This document shows, piece by piece, positions 12,124 through 20,531 of a stretch of 64,000 nucleotides of DNA. Position 1 is the stretch's first letter, and each line of letters begins with the position of its first letter. This DNA is from Pseudoduganella aquatica. Its GTDB lineage: Bacteria; Pseudomonadota; Gammaproteobacteria; Burkholderiales; Burkholderiaceae_D. Both the position numbers and the translations under genes were made by a program. The DNA lies in contig NZ_WWCU01000003.1 in the NCBI RefSeq assembly GCF_009857595.1, positions 124,001-188,000 on the forward strand. Direction: 5' to 3'. Under the pieces are notes generated by a model, which was not told the DNA's origin, did no database searches, and saw only the letters and a list, made by a program, of their open reading frames with translations.

Positions 12124-14268
12124 TCAGGCGCACAGCGCGTCGCCGGCGCTCGACAGCCCATGCAGCTGCCAGTAGTGGCGGAAAGCGGCGCGGATATTCT
12201 CGCGCAGCATATTGTTGTCCCAGGGCTTGGTGTAGAAGCGGTACAGCGAGCCCCGGTTGATCGAGTCCATGATGGTGGCCAGGTCGGTGTAGCCGGACAG
12301 GATGATGCGGAAGGTGTCCGGATACATGCCCTTGATCTTGTCGAGCAGCTCGGTGCCGCTCATCTCCTCCATGCGCTGGTCGCACATCACCAGCTGCACC
12401 TCGTGGCGCGCCAGCATTTCAAAGGCCTGGGCCGCGCCATTGGCCGTCAGCACGCGGTAGCCGTCCTGGCGCAGCAGGCGCTGAAGGGCCGACAGCACAT
12501 GCGCCTCGTCGTCGATCAGCAGCAGGGTGCGCACGGGCGCGCCGCCCGCGGCCGGTGCGGGCAAGCCGGCCGCGCTCAGCAGCAGGTGCTGGAACTGCAT
12601 GGCAGGCAGCGGGCGGCTGAAGACATAGCCCTGGATCTGGTCGCAGCGGCGGCGCGCCAGGTAGGCCAGCTGCGCCTCGGTCTCCACCCCCTCGGCCACC
12701 ACCTCCAGGCCCAGGCTGTGCGCCATGGCGATGATGGCGTCCACCAGCGCGGCGGCGCCCGGGTCCACCGTGACCTCGCGGATAAAGGCGATGTCGATCT
12801 TGAGCACGTCCACCGGGAAGCGCTTCAAGTAGGCCAGGCTGGAATAGCCGGTGCCGAAATCGTCGATGGCCACCTTGACGCCCATGGTCCGCAGCGCGGC
12901 AAGGCTGGTGGCGGTGCGCTCGGTGTCGTCCATCAGCGCGCTCTCGGTCACCTCCAGGGACAGCAGCCCGGGCGCAATGCCGTGCGCCGCGATGGCTTCC
13001 GCCACCGTGTGCTGCAGCTGGTTGTCGGAGAACTGGCGGCTGGCCACGTTGACGGCCACCGGCACCGGTCCCTCGGGGCGGGCCGACCACAGCGCGATCT
13101 GGCGGCAGGCCGTGTCGATGATCCAGGCGCCCACTTCCACGATCAGGCCGGTCTCCTCCAGCAGCGGGATGAAGGCCGACGGCGCCACCGCGCCATGGCC
13201 AGGACGGTTCCAGCGCAGCAGCGCCTCGGCGCCGGCCATGCGGCCGCTGGCCACGTCCACCTTGGGCTGGTAGTACAGTTCGAATTCGCCGTTGACCACC
13301 GCCTGCCGCAGCGCGCGCTCGAACTCGAAGCGGCGCTGCGCCTGCACGTCCATGGCGTCGGTGAAGAAGCGGCAGTTGCCCTCGCCGCCCTGCTTGGCGT
13401 GGTGCAGCGCGGTGCTGGCGTATTTCATGAGGGTGGCGGCGTCGGCGGCGTCGGCTGGATGCAGCGCGATGCCGATACTGGTCGTCAGCCGCGCCTCTCC
13501 TTGCGCCAGCTGGAAGGGCTGGGTGCAGCAGTGGCGCACCTGCTCGGCCACCTGCTGCGCGTCGAGCGGCGTGGCCAGGCCGCCCAGCGCGATGGCGAAT
13601 TCGTCGTTGCCGAATCGGCTCACTACGCTGCCGGCCGGCGCGGCTTGCTGCAGGCGCTGGGCGAACTGGCTCAGCAGCCCATCGCCCGCCGCGTGGCCCA
13701 GGGTGTCGTTGACGCGCGCAAAACCGTCCAGGTCCAGCATCAGTACGGCGCTGGCCCGGCCACCAATAGCCGCCAGCATCTGCTCCAGGGAACGCTGGAA
13801 CAGGGCGCGGTTGGGCAGGCCGGTCAGCGCATCGTAGCAGGCCAGGCGGGCGCCCTGGTCGCGCGTGCCGGTGTACAGCAGGCGCACTTCCAGCAGGTTG
13901 CGGATGCGCGCCAGGATCTCGCCGTGGTCGAAGGGCTTGCAGACGAAGTCCATCACGCCGGCGTCCAGCGCGCGCTGCTTGTGCTCGGGGGCGGCCGTCA
14001 CCGCCAGCACCGGCAGATACTCGCCCGCCTCCACCTCTTTCAGTCCCGCCAGCACTTCGAAGCCATTCATGAAGGGCATGTTCAGGTCCAGCAGGATCAG
14101 GTCGTAGCGGTGCAGGCGGTGCAGCGCCACCACTTCGCGCGGGTCGTTGGTGGAGGCAACGCGGGTGTAGCCCGCGTACTCCAGCATGGCCTTCAACAGC
14201 AGCACGTTGGCGGGACGGTCGTCGACGATCAGGATGCCGGCCTGCTGCAATTCGGACAAGCTTGCCAT
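12124..14268 (-). CDS. REC-GGDEF-EAL-REC response regulator (c-di-GMP phosphodiesterase)
   Basis: A 714-residue soluble protein. REC1 is about residues 11-127 (ILIVDD, LLDLNMP, CKPF). The GGDEF domain, about 140-300, has FGNDEF at the active site, so the second Gly of GGDEF is Asn and cyclase activity is doubtful. The EAL domain, about 315-560, keeps EALLRW, VTESALM, DDFGTGYSSL and VAEGVETE, consistent with active c-di-GMP hydrolysis. REC2, about 585-705, has LLLIDDE, CDQRME and TKPWD and resembles the RpfG-type receiver. GGAGAA precedes ATG 14268. It is 22 bp from both neighbours and is a likely output of the peroxidase/kinase cluster. Confidence 0.9.
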   Translation of the reverse strand: MASLSELQQAGILIVDDRPANVLLLKAMLEYAGYTRVASTNDPREVVALHRLHRYDLILLDLNMPFMNGFEVLAGLKEVEAGEYLPVLAVTAAPEHKQRALDAGVMDFVCKPFDHGEILARIRNLLEVRLLYTGTRDQGARLACYDALTGLPNRALFQRSLEQMLAAIGGRASAVLMLDLDGFARVNDTLGHAAGDGLLSQFAQRLQQAAPAGSVVSRFGNDEFAIALGGLATPLDAQQVAEQVRHCCTQPFQLAQGEARLTTSIGIALHPADAADAATLMKYASTALHHAKQGGEGNCRFFTDAMDVQAQRRFEFERALRQAVVNGEFELYYQPKVDVASGRMAGAEALLRWNRPGHGAVAPSAFIPLLEETGLIVEVGAWIIDTACRQIALWSARPEGPVPVAVNVASRQFSDNQLQHTVAEAIAAHGIAPGLLSLEVTESALMDDTERTATSLAALRTMGVKVAIDDFGTGYSSLAYLKRFPVDVLKIDIAFIREVTVDPGAAALVDAIIAMAHSLGLEVVAEGVETEAQLAYLARRRCDQIQGYVFSRPLPAMQFQHLLLSAAGLPAPAAGGAPVRTLLLIDDEAHVLSALQRLLRQDGYRVLTANGAAQAFEMLARHEVQLVMCDQRMEEMSGTELLDKIKGMYPDTFRIILSGYTDLATIMDSINRGSLYRFYTKPWDNNMLRENIRAAFRHYWQLHGLSSAGDALCA

Positions 14269-14290
14269 GATGTTCTCCAGTGTTGTTGTT

Positions 14291-14680
14291 TTATTCCCAG
14301 CCGCTGCGGGCGGCGGCTATCGCCTCCAGCAGTTCCAGGTCGTTCATCGGCTTGAGCATGTAGGCCAGCGCGCTGCCGCGCTGTACGCGCGCCTGGATCT
14401 CCGGCGAGTGCTGGCCGGTGACGGCAATGACGCCGGTGCGTGGCGCCAATTCCGCCAGGTGCTGCTGCACTTCGAAGCCGGACATGTCCGGCATGTGCAG
14501 ATCCAGCACTACGCAGTAAGGGGCGCCGGCGCCGTCGTCGCGCAGCGCCGCCAGCAGCGCGGCGCCGCCGTCGTAGCCGCAGGCCGGAATGCCGGCCGCG
14601 CGCAGCAGCCGCAGCAGCGCCCGGCGGATGGCGGCTTCGTCGTCCACGACGGCTACCCAGGGATGTATTTTGGTGTCCAT
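14291..14680 (-). CDS. Single-domain response regulator
   Basis: A 129-residue stand-alone receiver: acidic pocket VVDDE, phospho-acceptor Asp in VVLDLHMPDMSG, Thr in AVTGQH and Lys in MLKPMN. There is no output domain. An in-frame TTG at 14689 is an alternative start. It sits between the FixJ-like gene and the REC-GGDEF-EAL-REC gene and may serve as a phosphate relay or sink for the three kinases of the cluster. Confidence 0.85.
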   Translation of the reverse strand: MDTKIHPWVAVVDDEAAIRRALLRLLRAAGIPACGYDGGAALLAALRDDGAGAPYCVVLDLHMPDMSGFEVQQHLAELAPRTGVIAVTGQHSPEIQARVQRGSALAYMLKPMNDLELLEAIAAARSGWE

Positions 14681-14750
14681 GAGTAGCAAGATAACGCGCC
14701 GGCGGGCGGCGCGATATTGGACCTTGGCCCAACGCGGCCGGTTTCCGGTC

Positions 14751-15371
14751 TCAGTCCTGCGCGCCGCGCAGCCTGTCGGCCAGGCGCACCAGCGCGGTCA
14801 GCGAGCGCACCTGCATCTTCGCCATCACGCGCGCGCGGTGCACCTTGACGGTCTTTTCCACCGTCCCCAGTTCGGCCGCCACCTGCTTGTTGAGCAGGCC
14901 CTCGATCAGCAGCGCCATCACCTCGCGCTCGCGTGGGGTCAGGCTGTCGTAGCGGGCGCGCAGCTCGCCGCGTTCGGCGTCCTCCGCGCACCGCTGGGCA
15001 TTGAGCACCAGCGCGGCCTGCACCGCCGCCACCAGCTTGTCGCCGTCCACCGGCTTGGTCAGGAAGTCGAAGGCGCCGTGCTTCATGGCGAGCACGCCAC
15101 TGGCGATGTCGCCGTGGCCGGTCAGGAAGACCAGCGGCAGCAGGCTGCCCTGCCCGGCCAGCGCCTGCTGCAAGGCCATGCCGTCCATCTCCGGCATGGC
15201 CAGGTCCAGCACCAGGCAGCCGGGCGCCGCCGCGCTGCCGCTGGCGAGGAAGGCCTGGGCCGACTCATAGGGCGCCACGTCGAAGCCGGCCGAGGCCAGC
15301 AAGCGCGCCAGCGCCTTCAGAATGGCGGGCTGGTCGTCGACCAGGAATACCCGGGGCGGAGGGGCACTCAT
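14751..15371 (-). CDS. FixJ-type response regulator (REC + LuxR HTH)
   Basis: A 206-residue protein. The receiver (residues 1-120) has FLVDDQP, LVLDLAMPEMDGM and DFLTKPVDG. A LuxR/NarL HTH follows with LTPREREVMALLIEGLLNKQVAAELGT and VKVHRARVMAKM. FixJ regulators activate transcription after phosphorylation by their partner kinase. The start at 15371 overlaps the kinase stop (ATGA), making this the cognate partner of the 732-residue kinase upstream. It is the only DNA-binding regulator in the cluster. Confidence 0.92.
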   Translation of the reverse strand: MSAPPPRVFLVDDQPAILKALARLLASAGFDVAPYESAQAFLASGSAAAPGCLVLDLAMPEMDGMALQQALAGQGSLLPLVFLTGHGDIASGVLAMKHGAFDFLTKPVDGDKLVAAVQAALVLNAQRCAEDAERGELRARYDSLTPREREVMALLIEGLLNKQVAAELGTVEKTVKVHRARVMAKMQVRSLTALVRLADRLRGAQD

Positions 15372-17566
15372 GGCGCCGCCGTTTCCGCAGCCGCCGCCAA
15401 CGGCAGGCGCACATGGAAGCTGGCGCCGCCGTCCGGATTGTTCTCGGCCCACAGCTGGCCGCCGTGCGCCGCCACGATGCTGCGGCAGATCGACAAACCC
15501 AGGCCCATGCCGCTGTCCTTGGTGGTGTAGAACGGCGCGAACACCTGGTCCAGCGCGTCATTCGGGATGCCGCTGCCGCAGTCGGCGATGCTGATGCGCA
15601 ACCAGCCCTCGTCATCCAGTCCGGTGCGCACGCCGATCGCCCTGGCGCCGGCGTCCGTCATGGCCATGGCGTCGACGGCGTTCATGAGCAGATTGATCAG
15701 CACCTGCTGCAGTTGCACGCTGTCGGCCAGCACGTGCGCATCCTCCGCACCCAGTACCGTCGACAGCGCCACGCCGTGGCTGAGCAGATCGTTGCGCAGC
15801 AGGCGCAGCACCTCGATCACCAGCGGGTTCACGGCGGCCGGCTGCAGCGGCGTCTCGCGCTTGTCGAACAGGCGCCGCAGCCGGCGGATAATCTCGCCGG
15901 CGCGCTGGTCCTCGGCCACGATGTCGGCCAGGATGTCGCCCACCTCGTCCAGGTCCGGCGTGGCCTGGCGCAGGAAGCGCTGCGCCGCCTGGGCGTTGCT
16001 CAGGATGGCCGTCAGCGGCTGGTTCAGCTCATGGGCCAGCGCGCCGGACAGCTCGCCCAGCGTGGCCACGCGCGCCAGGTGCGTCACTTCGCGCTGCTTT
16101 TGCTGCATCGCCAGCTCGGCCAGCTTGCGCTGCGTGATGTCGAGGGCCACGCCGCGCACCAGCCGCGGCTTGCCGTCGCCGCCGGTCTCGCAGCTGCCGC
16201 GCGAAGCCACCCAGCGCAGGCCGCCCTGCGGCAGCGCGACGCGGTACTCGATTTCATAGCGTTCGCCGGTGTCGGCCAGCGCCAGCACGCGCCGCACGGC
16301 GGCGCAGTCGTCCGTGTGCACGCGCTGCAGCAGCGCCGCCACCGAGATTTGTTCGGACGGGAGGAAACCGAACAGCTCGCGCCAGGACGACGACACCCAG
16401 ACCTTGCCCTGCACCAGGTCGCGCACCCAGATGCCCAGGCGCGCCGCCTCGGCCGCCAGCGCCAGCTGCTGCTCGCTCTCGCGCCGCTCGGCCTGGGCGG
16501 TGCGCACCGAGGCGGCTGCCTGCTGCAGGGCCAGGCCCAGTTCATTGGCCTCGCGCAGCGCCAGCGGCGGTATCTCCGGCACCACGCCGGCCGCCACCGC
16601 CGCCGCCGGCCCTGCCAGCGCCTGCACCGAGCGCGCAATACCGCCGCCGATGCGCCAGGCCAGCCCCAGACCGGCCGCCAGCGCGGCCAGGGTGGCCACG
16701 ATCAGCCAGGCCAGCGAGCGGCGCAAGCCGGCCGTCAGCTCGTCCAGCGGAATGCCCAGCGCCACGCTCCAGCGGCTGGTGGCCGAGCGGCTGAACACGC
16801 TGTACACCGGGATGCCGTCCAGCGTGGTGGTCTCGAAGCCGCCCTCGTCGGCCAGCGCCAGCTGGCGCTGCAAGGCCGATGTGGTGGGACGGCCAACAAA
16901 ACGTTCGATGTCGTGGCTGCGCGCGGCGATCTTGCCGCTGCCGTCGACGATGGCGACCCGCCAGGTGCGAGGGAGCGAGCGCTCCGCCAGCAGCCCCGCC
17001 AGACGGGCCGGCGTAGCGGTGGCGTTCAAGGTCATGGCGGCGTCTGCGCCGCGCCGGATTGGCACGCCGATGGTGTAGATCAGTTGCCCGTCCACCGGGG
17101 AGGGGAACAGATCGGACACGCCGGGCCGGCCGGTGGCCAGGATGCGCTTGAGCAGCGGCGCGCTGGCCAGCTTGGGCAGCCGCTCGCCGTAGGGCCGACG
17201 GGTGGACAGCAGCAGGCGGCCGTCCGGGTCGATCAACACGATGCCGTCGGCGTGCATATCGGCCTGCGCCTCGACGGCGCGGCTGTGGAAGCCGGCCAGG
17301 TCGCCGCGCTGCAACTGGTGGGAGGTGCCGAGCGCCAGCAGCGCGGCCTCGGTGCGGGCAAAGCCGCTGTCGACAGCGGCCATGATGGCGCGCGCCTGGG
17401 TAACCGTGCTGGCCAGAAGCTGCGCGCGTTCGCGGGTGTAGAAATCGACTATCAAGAATGCAGCCACTACGGCCATGGGCAAAATGCAGCCAATGACAAG
17501 CAAAGCGAGGCTGGCGCGCACGCCGATAGCTTGCCTGCGGGGAGAACGCTGCTTGCGCGAGCGCAT
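15368..17566 (-). CDS. Membrane PAS sensor histidine kinase (FixL/TodS-like output)
   Basis: A 732-residue kinase. TM1 is about residues 17-45; a periplasmic dCache-like sensor spans about 46-265 (GIVLIDPDGRLLLSTR, SDLFPSPVDG); TM2 is about 271-295. A PAS domain follows, about 375-500 (LGIWVRDLVQGKVWVSSSW, LDITQRKLAE), then HisKA with LAHELNQPLTAIL and HATPase_c with MNAVDAM, DCGSGI and GMGLGLSI. GAGGTG lies 8 nt before ATG 17566. It is coupled to the FixJ-like regulator. No heme-binding residue is evident in the PAS, so oxygen sensing should not be assumed. Confidence 0.9.
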   Translation of the reverse strand: MRSRKQRSPRRQAIGVRASLALLVIGCILPMAVVAAFLIVDFYTRERAQLLASTVTQARAIMAAVDSGFARTEAALLALGTSHQLQRGDLAGFHSRAVEAQADMHADGIVLIDPDGRLLLSTRRPYGERLPKLASAPLLKRILATGRPGVSDLFPSPVDGQLIYTIGVPIRRGADAAMTLNATATPARLAGLLAERSLPRTWRVAIVDGSGKIAARSHDIERFVGRPTTSALQRQLALADEGGFETTTLDGIPVYSVFSRSATSRWSVALGIPLDELTAGLRRSLAWLIVATLAALAAGLGLAWRIGGGIARSVQALAGPAAAVAAGVVPEIPPLALREANELGLALQQAAASVRTAQAERRESEQQLALAAEAARLGIWVRDLVQGKVWVSSSWRELFGFLPSEQISVAALLQRVHTDDCAAVRRVLALADTGERYEIEYRVALPQGGLRWVASRGSCETGGDGKPRLVRGVALDITQRKLAELAMQQKQREVTHLARVATLGELSGALAHELNQPLTAILSNAQAAQRFLRQATPDLDEVGDILADIVAEDQRAGEIIRRLRRLFDKRETPLQPAAVNPLVIEVLRLLRNDLLSHGVALSTVLGAEDAHVLADSVQLQQVLINLLMNAVDAMAMTDAGARAIGVRTGLDDEGWLRISIADCGSGIPNDALDQVFAPFYTTKDSGMGLGLSICRSIVAAHGGQLWAENNPDGGASFHVRLPLAAAAETAAP

Positions 17567-17631
17567 GGGTGGTGCACCTCCTGCTGGCGAAGACGACGCT
17601 ACGATTCTATTGCAGAACCAGCGCCGCGTGG

Positions 17632-19446
17632 CTATATTTCGCCGCTCCGCCGTAGCGGCAATGAAACGCGGAAGGTGCTGCCCTTGCCCGGTTCGGACTG
17701 CACGTCGATGCGGCCCTGGTGCTGCTGCACGATGCCGTAGGTGAGCGCCAGGCCCAGGCCCGTGCCCTGGCCTATGTCCCTGGTGGTAAAGAAGGGATCG
17801 AAAATGCGCGGCAGCACCTCGGCCGCCATGCCGCAGCCGTCGTCCGCCACCTCGAGCCAGGCCTGGCCGCCCGCAGTCCCGGTGCGCAGCGTGATGCGGC
17901 CGCGCTGCGTCCCCATGGCCTGGCTGGCGTTGAGCAGCAGATTCACCACCACCTGGTTAAGCTGCGCTGGCATGCATTCGACCGGCGGCGGCGCGCCGTA
18001 GTGTTTGTCCACGACAGCGGCCTTGTCCACGTCGGCCGCGACGGAGTGCAGCGCGGCGTCGACGCAGCCGTTCAGGTCCGCCAGCTCCCAGCGCTGCTGC
18101 GCGGCGCTGCTGGCGAACTCCTTGAGCGCCAGCACGATCTTGCTGACCCGCCCCATGCCCTCGCGCGATTCGTCCAGCATGGCCGGAATGTCCTCGCGCA
18201 GATAGGCCAGCTCCAGCCGCTCGCGCTTTTCCTTCAGGCGCGCCGCCACGTCGGCCGATCCGGCCATGGCCAGCTCGGCCTCCTCGTAGGCGGCCAGCAT
18301 GTCGAACATGCGTTCCAGGTAGCGCTCCAGCATGGCCGAATTGGCCGCCAGGAAGGCCAGCGGATTGTTGATCTCGTGCGCCACGCCCGCCGCCAGCTGG
18401 CCTACGGAGGCCAGCTTCTCCGACTGCACCAGCCGCCCTTCCAGCTGCTTGCGCTCGGCGATCTCGGTGTGCAGCTGGCCGTTGGCGCGCAGCAGTTCGC
18501 CGGTGCGTTCGCGCACCGCCGCCTCCAGTCCCTCGTTGGCCTGGCGCAGCTGCTGGTTCACGCGCTGGATGATGGCGTGGCTGCGCACCAGGCGCAGCGC
18601 CGCGTACAGCAGCAGCGCCGCCAGCGCGGCCGAGAGCAGCAGCAGATACAGGCGGTGCCGCTGCATCTGCACCGTGTCGCTCTGCTGCCGCGCGCTCAGC
18701 AGGTCGCCGATGCGGTCCAGGTGCTGCTCCACCGGCGCGGCCACGATGGCCGCCAGCAGATCACGCACGGCGCGCTGTTCGCGCAGCACCGTGCGCGCAT
18801 GCACGCCCAGCAGCTCCAGGCGCTGCGCCAGCTGCGGCGGCAGGCCGCGCGTGCCGGCCGACAGCACGGCCAGCGCAAGTTCCATGTCGAACAGGGTTTC
18901 GTCGCTGGCGTTCTCGTTGTGCACCAGCGTGGCCAGCAGCACCTTGTTGGCGGCCACGCCCGCCTGCCGCAGTCCGCCCCGGCCGGCGCCGGATGCGCCA
19001 AGCTCCACGATGTCGCCGGTGGCGGCCGGCAGATAGGCCAGCGAATTGCGCAGCACCGCGTTGTGCGACTTGAACAGCTCTATCATGGCCGCCTTGCCCG
19101 CCAGCTCACGCCGCAGCGCCGCCACGCCGGCGGCCAGCGCTTCGGTGGAGGCGTCGCCGGACCGGAGCGGCGGCAGGCGGACCTGCTGCGGCAGCGCTTC
19201 AAGCTCGCGCTGGGTGGCCACCAGCGCATCGTAATTCTGGTTCATGCCCATGCGGGACTTCATCACGTCCAGCTCCCAGGTCGCATCCAGCTCCTTGATC
19301 TGGCGCAGCAGCGCCACGTTGCCGGCATAGCTGGACGCGTCGTAGTCCCTGGCATCCTGGTACAGATACAGCAGCGCGCCGGCCAGCAGCGCGGCCAACA
19401 AGGCAAACGGCAGCCAGCCGCGCGCCGCGCGCCGCCAGCCCTTCAT
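17632..19446 (-). CDS. Sensor histidine kinase with all-helical periplasmic domain (DAHL-like), copy 2
   Basis: A 604-residue paralogue of the kinase at 9262-11142 with the same architecture. TM1 is about residues 12-29 and the periplasmic helical sensor has LDATWELDVMKSR...YDAL. TM2 is about 267-287, then comes a coiled coil, H358 in VAHEINNPLAF, NQVVVNLLLNA, DDGCGM and GTGLGLALTYGI. Phospho-acceptor and ATP motifs are intact. It overlaps the stop of the second peroxidase gene by ATGA, repeating the peroxidase-kinase arrangement of copy 1. The periplasmic halves differ more than the kinase cores, suggesting divergence of the sensed signal or partner. Confidence 0.9.
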   Translation of the reverse strand: MKGWRRAARGWLPFALLAALLAGALLYLYQDARDYDASSYAGNVALLRQIKELDATWELDVMKSRMGMNQNYDALVATQRELEALPQQVRLPPLRSGDASTEALAAGVAALRRELAGKAAMIELFKSHNAVLRNSLAYLPAATGDIVELGASGAGRGGLRQAGVAANKVLLATLVHNENASDETLFDMELALAVLSAGTRGLPPQLAQRLELLGVHARTVLREQRAVRDLLAAIVAAPVEQHLDRIGDLLSARQQSDTVQMQRHRLYLLLLSAALAALLLYAALRLVRSHAIIQRVNQQLRQANEGLEAAVRERTGELLRANGQLHTEIAERKQLEGRLVQSEKLASVGQLAAGVAHEINNPLAFLAANSAMLERYLERMFDMLAAYEEAELAMAGSADVAARLKEKRERLELAYLREDIPAMLDESREGMGRVSKIVLALKEFASSAAQQRWELADLNGCVDAALHSVAADVDKAAVVDKHYGAPPPVECMPAQLNQVVVNLLLNASQAMGTQRGRITLRTGTAGGQAWLEVADDGCGMAAEVLPRIFDPFFTTRDIGQGTGLGLALTYGIVQQHQGRIDVQSEPGKGSTFRVSLPLRRSGEI

Positions 19447-20369
19447 GGCTGCGCTCCGGGCGGCGCGGACAGCGTGGCGAGGAACTGGGCGATCAGTGCC
19501 TGGTCCTCCTTGCTGCCGGGGCGGCCCAGCTGGTAGCGGAACATGATGCCGATCGCCTGCTCCAGCGTGGCGGCCGAACCGTCGTGCAGATAGGGCGCGG
19601 TGCGCGCCACGTTGCGCAGGCTGGGCACCTTGAAGCGCCTGGCGGCGGCGTCCCGGTCCGGGTAGGCCTCCATCACGCCCAGCTGCTGGTACATATTGCC
19701 GCCCACGTTCACGCCCTGATGGCAGGCGACGCAGCCGGCCTGCTTGAAGCGCGCATAGCCTTCGCGCTCGGCGGCGCTGATGGCGCCGTAGTCGCCGCGC
19801 AGGTAACGGTCGAAACGCGAACCGGGCGTGGTCAGCGTGCGCTCATACGCGGCGATGGCCTGCTCGATATTGGCCCGCGTTACGCCGTCGCGGAAGGCGG
19901 CGGAAAAGCCGCGCCGGTAGTCCGCGTCCTGCTCCACGGTGCGCAGCACATCGGCCCAGCGCGCCGCCATTTCCGCGGGGTTCTCGATGGCGCTGCCGGC
20001 CTGCTGCTCCAGCGTGGCGGCGCGGCCGTCCCAGTAAAGGCGGAAGTTGAAGGCGGCATTGAAGACGGTGGGCGCATCGAGCATGCCGGGACGGGGCTGC
20101 GCCTGCGTCCGCGTCTGCGCTGCGGCGGGATTGTGGCAGGCGGCGCAGGACTGCCGCTTGTCCCCGGAAAGGCGCGCATCGCTGAACAGGCGCCGCCCCA
20201 GCGCGACCTTGGCCGGATCCTGCCGCGCGGCCTGGGGCAAAGGCAGGATCGCCTCGCCTGCGGGCGCCGCCAGCGCGCCATGCAGCCCCGCAAACACGCA
20301 GCACACCGCCAGGCCGGCACGGACACGGCTGGCTGGCTTGCGTTTGGAAAGCTGCTCTGATGGGCGCAT
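19443..20369 (-). CDS. Di-heme cytochrome c peroxidase (CcpA/MauG superfamily), copy 2
   Basis: A 308-residue exported di-heme protein. Heme motifs are C75-A-A-C78-H79 and C213-V-A-C216-H217; LGRRLFSDARLS, YWDGRAATLEQQ and VPSLRNVARTAPYLHDG match copy 1. It is shorter than copy 1 in the loop after heme 1. The start at 20369 has AAGGAGG 10 nt upstream; an in-frame upstream start exists at 20399. It heads the minus-strand signalling block and diverges from the DUF4331 gene across 162 bp. It could serve as a peroxidase, or as a MauG/MbnH-like oxidase of a neighbouring protein. Confidence 0.91.
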   Translation of the reverse strand: MRPSEQLSKRKPASRVRAGLAVCCVFAGLHGALAAPAGEAILPLPQAARQDPAKVALGRRLFSDARLSGDKRQSCAACHNPAAAQTRTQAQPRPGMLDAPTVFNAAFNFRLYWDGRAATLEQQAGSAIENPAEMAARWADVLRTVEQDADYRRGFSAAFRDGVTRANIEQAIAAYERTLTTPGSRFDRYLRGDYGAISAAEREGYARFKQAGCVACHQGVNVGGNMYQQLGVMEAYPDRDAAARRFKVPSLRNVARTAPYLHDGSAATLEQAIGIMFRYQLGRPGSKEDQALIAQFLATLSAPPGAQP

Positions 20370-20408
20370 ATGCGAACCGCCTCCTTGCTGCCGGATCATC
20401 CGACCTCG

Positions 20409-20437
20409 ATTGTATTAAACAAAATGCACCATGTCGC
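20409..20437 (-). promoter_or_regulatory. Putative sigma-70 promoter of the peroxidase-2/kinase block
   Basis: On the minus strand GCGACA (20437-20432) is followed by a 17-bp spacer and TACAAT (20414-20409), about 40 bp upstream of ATG 20369. It matches 4/6 and 5/6 of the housekeeping consensus. Confidence 0.45.
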
Positions 20438-20456
20438 AGATTAATTTCACAATTTT

Positions 20457-20485
20457 TGAATCCGATCCGCTCCCCTCTCCGTATA
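20457..20485 (+). promoter_or_regulatory. Putative ECF-type promoter of the DUF4331 operon
   Basis: TGAATCC (20457-20463), 15 bp, then CCGTATA (20479-20485), placed about 46 bp before ATG 20532. A similar ATCC-N16-CCGT arrangement lies upstream of the ECF sigma gene at 28285-28311, suggesting a shared regulon. The consensus is inferred from these two sites only. Confidence 0.4.
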
Positions 20486-20531
20486 TGCCTGTGCAGCACT
20501 TCGAAGACCACCTACATAAAGGGGAATTAGC

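Noticed and set aside
11686..14355. An 889-residue plus-strand open frame
   Set aside because: Antisense to the REC-GGDEF-EAL-REC gene, whose domains are unmistakable; the long opening is a high-GC codon-bias artefact.
15368..17566. Oxygen-sensing FixL assignment
   Set aside because: Only the output half and the FixJ coupling resemble FixL; a heme-binding PAS His was not identified.
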